Positions 60,801-64,000 of a DNA stretch of 64,000 nt are shown one piece after another. The stretch lies in the NCBI RefSeq assembly GCF_963169125.1, contig NC_084799.1, forward strand, positions 65,828,643-65,892,642. Reading direction: 5' to 3'. This DNA is from Humulus lupulus (Eukaryota; Streptophyta; Magnoliopsida; Rosales; Cannabaceae). The notes under the pieces are model-generated. The model was not told the DNA's origin. It searched no databases and saw only the letters and a list, made by a program, of their open reading frames with translations. A program made the translations under genes and the position numbers. The first letter of the stretch is position 1. Each line of letters starts with the position of its first letter.

Positions 60801-63478
60801 GCCCCCGTGCTCAGAAGCCATTGTACCTCCTCTTGGATGACCTGGTTTACTTCGGGAGTGAACCTCCTCTGCTTCTGTTTGACGAGCGGGAAGCTGTTTG
60901 ATATATTAAGGCTGTGACTCATGATGGAGGAGTCTATTCCGGGTATGTCGTGTGGAGACCAGGCGAAAGTTCCAACTCTAGTTTTGAGAAATTGGACTAG
61001 GGTCTGTTTTTCGTTTTCAGAAAGTTTGGTACTTACCAGCACTATTTCAGATGGGTCAGCGTCGTCTAGACAGATTTTCTCTAGGTCGTCGAGAGTGACT
61101 TGGGGTTTTTCTTGGTCTTCTTCTAGATCGATTCCTTTGAGGCATGTTGGTAGGTTGTGCTGTGATTGCTATTTGTCAGGATTGTCATCATGGGAGGAAG
61201 TGCCAGAATTGTTTATTTCTTTTAAGGTAAGGAAGCACTTTTTGGCCTGCTTTTGACATCCCTTGATGTCGATGGTGTAGCGCCCGTTGGACGAGAGGCA
61301 TCGCATCACCTGATGCAAAGTTGAGACTACCCCTTGCATCCTGTGGATCCAATTTCTCCCCATGATGGCGTTGTAGCTTGTGATGGAATCTATAATGAGG
61401 AAGTCTACTGGCAGGGTACGCTCCGCGGCTACCACGGTTAACCACACGATGCCCTTCGGGTACACTCTCTGGCTGTTAAATCCCAAAATGGGCGTAGTGG
61501 AGGTCCGTATCTGATTTTCCTCTAGCCCCATCTTCTGGAAGGCTTCCCAGAAGAGGATGTCAACCCCACTGCCCCCGTCGACTAGAACTCTGCCCAAATG
61601 GCAATGGTCGAACTGTAGCGAAATGACGAGAGGATCGTTATGGGGTAGGTTCACTCCTTACAAGTCATCGTCGGTGAAGGTGATTGCAGTGGCTAGATAA
61701 CTTCTTTCCTTTGAAGTGACAAAATTGACCTTGTGGCCTAATGATCTATATCGCTTCACCCGCTCCTCCATCCTCTTACAGATTTTGGGTGCATGCTCTT
61801 TGTTTTCAGTGAGCTCCACGATCCCATGTATCATGGGGACTTGCTTAAGAGGTTCTTGTGGGCTTGCAGAGGCTGTCCGCACGGGGTCTGCTGCTTGTGG
61901 TGTTGGGGCAGAAGTAGGATTATGCTGCGAGGTGCCGGGTCTGCCTGCCTCCTTAATGTACTGGGTTAGCCTCCCACTTCTCATGAGGGCCTGGATCTGA
62001 TTGTTCAGGTTGTGGCATTCAGCGATCGTATGACTGTGATCTTTATGGAAGAGGCAGTATCTATTTTTATCCCTTCTGTCTGGAGGAGTGGTAATCTTAT
62101 ACGGCTCACGCCAGATAGGTCTGTCTTTATTTTCTTCGTAAATGACTTCCTATGGGACGATGTATTCGAAGGAAGGGTACCGTAGTGAATCTCGGTTCTG
62201 TCTTGGCCTCTTCCCTTCCTTTGCGTGGTCTGTCTGTTGCCTCTTCCTCTTATCATCTCTAGTAGGTGGTGGTGGGTTATTTGCTGGTGGAGCGGAGATA
62301 AGTGCGGATTTCTTCTGTGCACACTCTCGAAATTCTTGGACCCTGAAGACGCCCTCAGCTTGGGTCTGGATCTCAGCCATGTCATAAGGCGGTGTCATGG
62401 TGAGATTTTCGTGCAAGAGAGATCCCACCTGCAAGCTTTTGATGAAGAGATTGGCCGCGGTAACTGGGTCGACGTCGTGGATTTGATGCACGAGGTCAAT
62501 GAAACGTTGTAGATACGCCTTCGGATGTTCATTTTCTCCTTGCTCAATCCGATAGAGGTCTGCCATTGTTCTTGGTGCCTCACAGTCCGCACTATATTGC
62601 TGGAGAAAAGTTCGTCGGAGGTCACTAAAACTGTTGACGGATCCGGGCTTTAATTGTCAGAACCACAGCAGAGCTGGCCCAGAGAAAGTCGTTGAAAAGA
62701 CCTTGCATTGAATGGCTTCGTTGTTGGCTTCTAGTGCCATTTTCTGCTGAAATTGGAACAGGTGGTTTAACGGATCTCCCTTTCCATTAAATGCAGGCAG
62801 AGAAGGAATGACGAAGTCTCGGGGTTTAGGCTCATTCTGAATCCACTCTGAGAAGGGAGACTTCTCAGTGGTTCTTGATACCAGATCCATATGCTCGGTT
62901 GCATGAACGAACCTCCCGTCTGAGAACTTCTGCATCATTTTCCTCATCATCTCTTCTTTCCAATTGTCTAAGAACCGGATCGAGGGAGCATGGTCCTCAG
63001 TGGGTGAGTCATGCGCGGCTCGTTGCGCAATTTGTTGGGGCCTGACTTCGGCGGTCGGCTGAGTTGACCGGGTGGGCTCTGCTCTGATCTGCACATGTGT
63101 GTCACAGGGCAGGGCTCGTCGTTCTTCGGCCCCAAGACGAAGATGGGTTGGGGAGGGTGGTGGGAGACCTTGGGATCCTTCGTTACCGAGGTGCGTGATT
63201 TGTTGAGGGGAACTGATGCGGTCGATTGGAACTTCGGGTCTACCAAAGTCGAGATTGTTGTGGCCTTGGGTGCTGCGTGTGGCGTCGGAGGATTTGCGCA
63301 ATTCAGCGATCTCAGCTTCGAGCCTAGCCTGAGCTTCGGTCAACGTTTTAATTGCTTCGTCGGATCTCTGCTGGCTGGCTTCCAGCAGGCGACACATCCT
63401 GTCGATCTGGTCGCTTACATCTGCTGGTGGGACGACCTGGGTGACTGGACCCGACACTCCGTTGCCCTTTGGCGGCAT
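57886..63478 (-). pseudogene. Gag-pol polyprotein of Tat element B
   Basis: One frame from ATG 63478 (MPPKGNG) almost to the end. Gag: about 63478-61900, with the conserved domain around 62870-62380 and a CLFHKDHSHTIAEC zinc motif near 62030. Protease: VDGGSGVDILF near 61575. RT: 61042-60239 with YPSWLANPVVVPKMNGKKR, SFLDAYSGYNQIPM and VYIDDMVVKSK. First RNase H: 60060-59701. Second RNase H: MHMDGASNSQGASIGVVLE (about 59578), [16 protein letters not shown]. Integrase: HEGAYGNHTGGRSLAHKA and CDKCQ (HHCC), GMDVVGELP, IVVDNGTPF, GNGQAEASNK (D-D-E). C-terminal module: EPNWEGPFEIIEVLGRGSY. In-frame stops lie at 62657, 62150, 61658, 61169, 60239 and 58249, plus two near 59690-59703; a frame slip in an A run is at about 60070. 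Not functional as it stands. Confidence 0.95.
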
Positions 63479-63576
63479 GGCTGCGAGGTTTGAGAAGATC
63501 TTGGTTGCAAAAAAGAGAGTTATTGATTTCTTGATTTCTTGATTCGACGATGCGGCTAAGGCCAAAACGTTCGGAT

Positions 63577-63594
63577 TTCCCACAGACGGCGCCA
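63577..63594 (-). other. Primer-binding site of element B
   Basis: Minus strand TGGCGCCGTCTGTGGGAA begins two bases after the 5' LTR. Sites starting TGGCGCC are usual in Tat and Athila elements and pair with a tRNA 3' end (Asp or Arg type most likely; not tested). Confidence 0.8.
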
Positions 63595-63596
63595 AT

Positions 63597-64000
63597 TGTT
63601 GAAGCAACAAATTTGTCTTTCTATATTTGGAGGTATGAACCAACGGTAGATGATGCTCTGATACTGTTCCGGTGATGAAGATCGCCTTTGACTCGTCGGG
63701 GATACCTACAAGAAAGACACTCCAATGCCTAAGTGAGTAAAAATTTCGATTCCTTTATTCGAATAAGAATCTCATATTTATAGAGCAAAAATGTAAAGTG
63801 GTTAGTTGGTTCAAGCAAACCCTTGATTGGTGGAGGAAAGATAACTGAATTTTCCTCCAAAACATGCTGATTTTAAATTATGTATTCGGAGGTCAGAGGC
63901 GCAGATCGCCTCTGACCCGTGGCTTCTGCCTTCGGAGCTTCTGCTGACCAAAACGATCCGTTTTGAATATTCGGTAAATAAGGAAAGAACTTTGGATCGA
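63597..64000 (-). repeat. 5' LTR of Tat element B (cut by the window edge)
   Basis: 404 bp visible of an expected 421 or so; aligned throughout with 49328-49731. Most differences between the copies are C/T or G/A. Confidence 0.93.

Larger units (their letters stand above)
49328..64000 (-). mobile_element. Tat-type Ty3/gypsy retrotransposon (element B), runs off the window
   Basis: The 3' LTR is at 49328-49748 and the 5' LTR starts at 63597. Excluding the nested solo LTR, about 12.3 kb is in view. Gag-pol occupies 63478-57886 on the minus strand and an antisense gene 52400-55910 on the plus strand. The two LTRs differ at about 20 of 404 aligned bases by eye, so about 5%. It is a different family from A, with shorter LTRs and an antisense protein of different sequence. 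Confidence 0.93.

Noticed and set aside
63577..63594. tRNA gene or fragment next to the LTR of element B
   Set aside because: Only an 18-base match-type segment at the primer-binding position; no cloverleaf can be formed.

Overview
This is nuclear DNA of a flowering plant, most likely a eudicot. The evidence is a plant-type lipid-transfer-protein gene, a four-exon group I bZIP gene with GT-AG introns, and plant lineages of retrotransposons; the exact species cannot be read from the window (Rosales is only a guess). About four fifths of the 64 kb is transposable-element DNA. Only two intact host genes are visible, both between 25.7 and 31.5 kb.

Layout. 1-1.8 kb: the 3' end of a plus-oriented Ty3/gypsy element of Tat type (called D here). 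1.8-5.0 kb: LTR remnants, a 2.5 kb large LTR and a tandem repeat. 5.0-12.7 kb: a decayed, minus-oriented Ty1/copia element (copia A) interrupted by two solo LTRs with exact 5-bp target duplications (CTCTG and ATGAT). 12.7-18.0 kb: a tandem repeat, a truncated large LTR and a second Tat fragment (C). 18.0-22.2 kb: the gag/pre-integrase half of another copia (B), split by a 2.8 kb solo LTR (duplication TTTTG). 22.2-25.7 kb: AT-rich DNA with two Mutator-like MITEs and a copia LTR with its primer-binding site. 25.7-26.4 kb: the nsLTP gene (+). 29.0-31.5 kb: the bZIP gene (-). 31.7-35.5 kb: a 5'-truncated LINE. 35.7-36.5 kb: a solo LTR. 36.9-48.6 kb: a complete but decayed Tat element (A) with two 749-bp LTRs. 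49.3-64 kb: a second long Tat element (B), running off the window and carrying a 2.3 kb solo LTR (duplication CCCCT).

The Tat elements share a convergent plan. Gag-pol is read on one strand: gag, protease, reverse transcriptase, a degenerate RNase H, a second RNase H, integrase. A separate multi-exon antisense gene is read on the other strand from near the 3' LTR. In three copies (D, C, A) the antisense gene has a TATA box, a non-coding first exon, a 510-590 bp intron and an ATG directly after the splice acceptor. The predicted product has a gypsy-type 'putative transposase' domain followed by a Ser/Pro-rich part and a coiled coil. This conserved spliced antisense gene is the most interesting signal here. 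A second one is a set of short palindromic tandem repeats in the LTRs and between the convergent genes, where both arms of the stem change together.

The two host genes are independent. The nsLTP is probably secreted to the cell wall. The bZIP is a nuclear regulator whose upstream region is cut about 230 bp before its ATG by the LINE tail.
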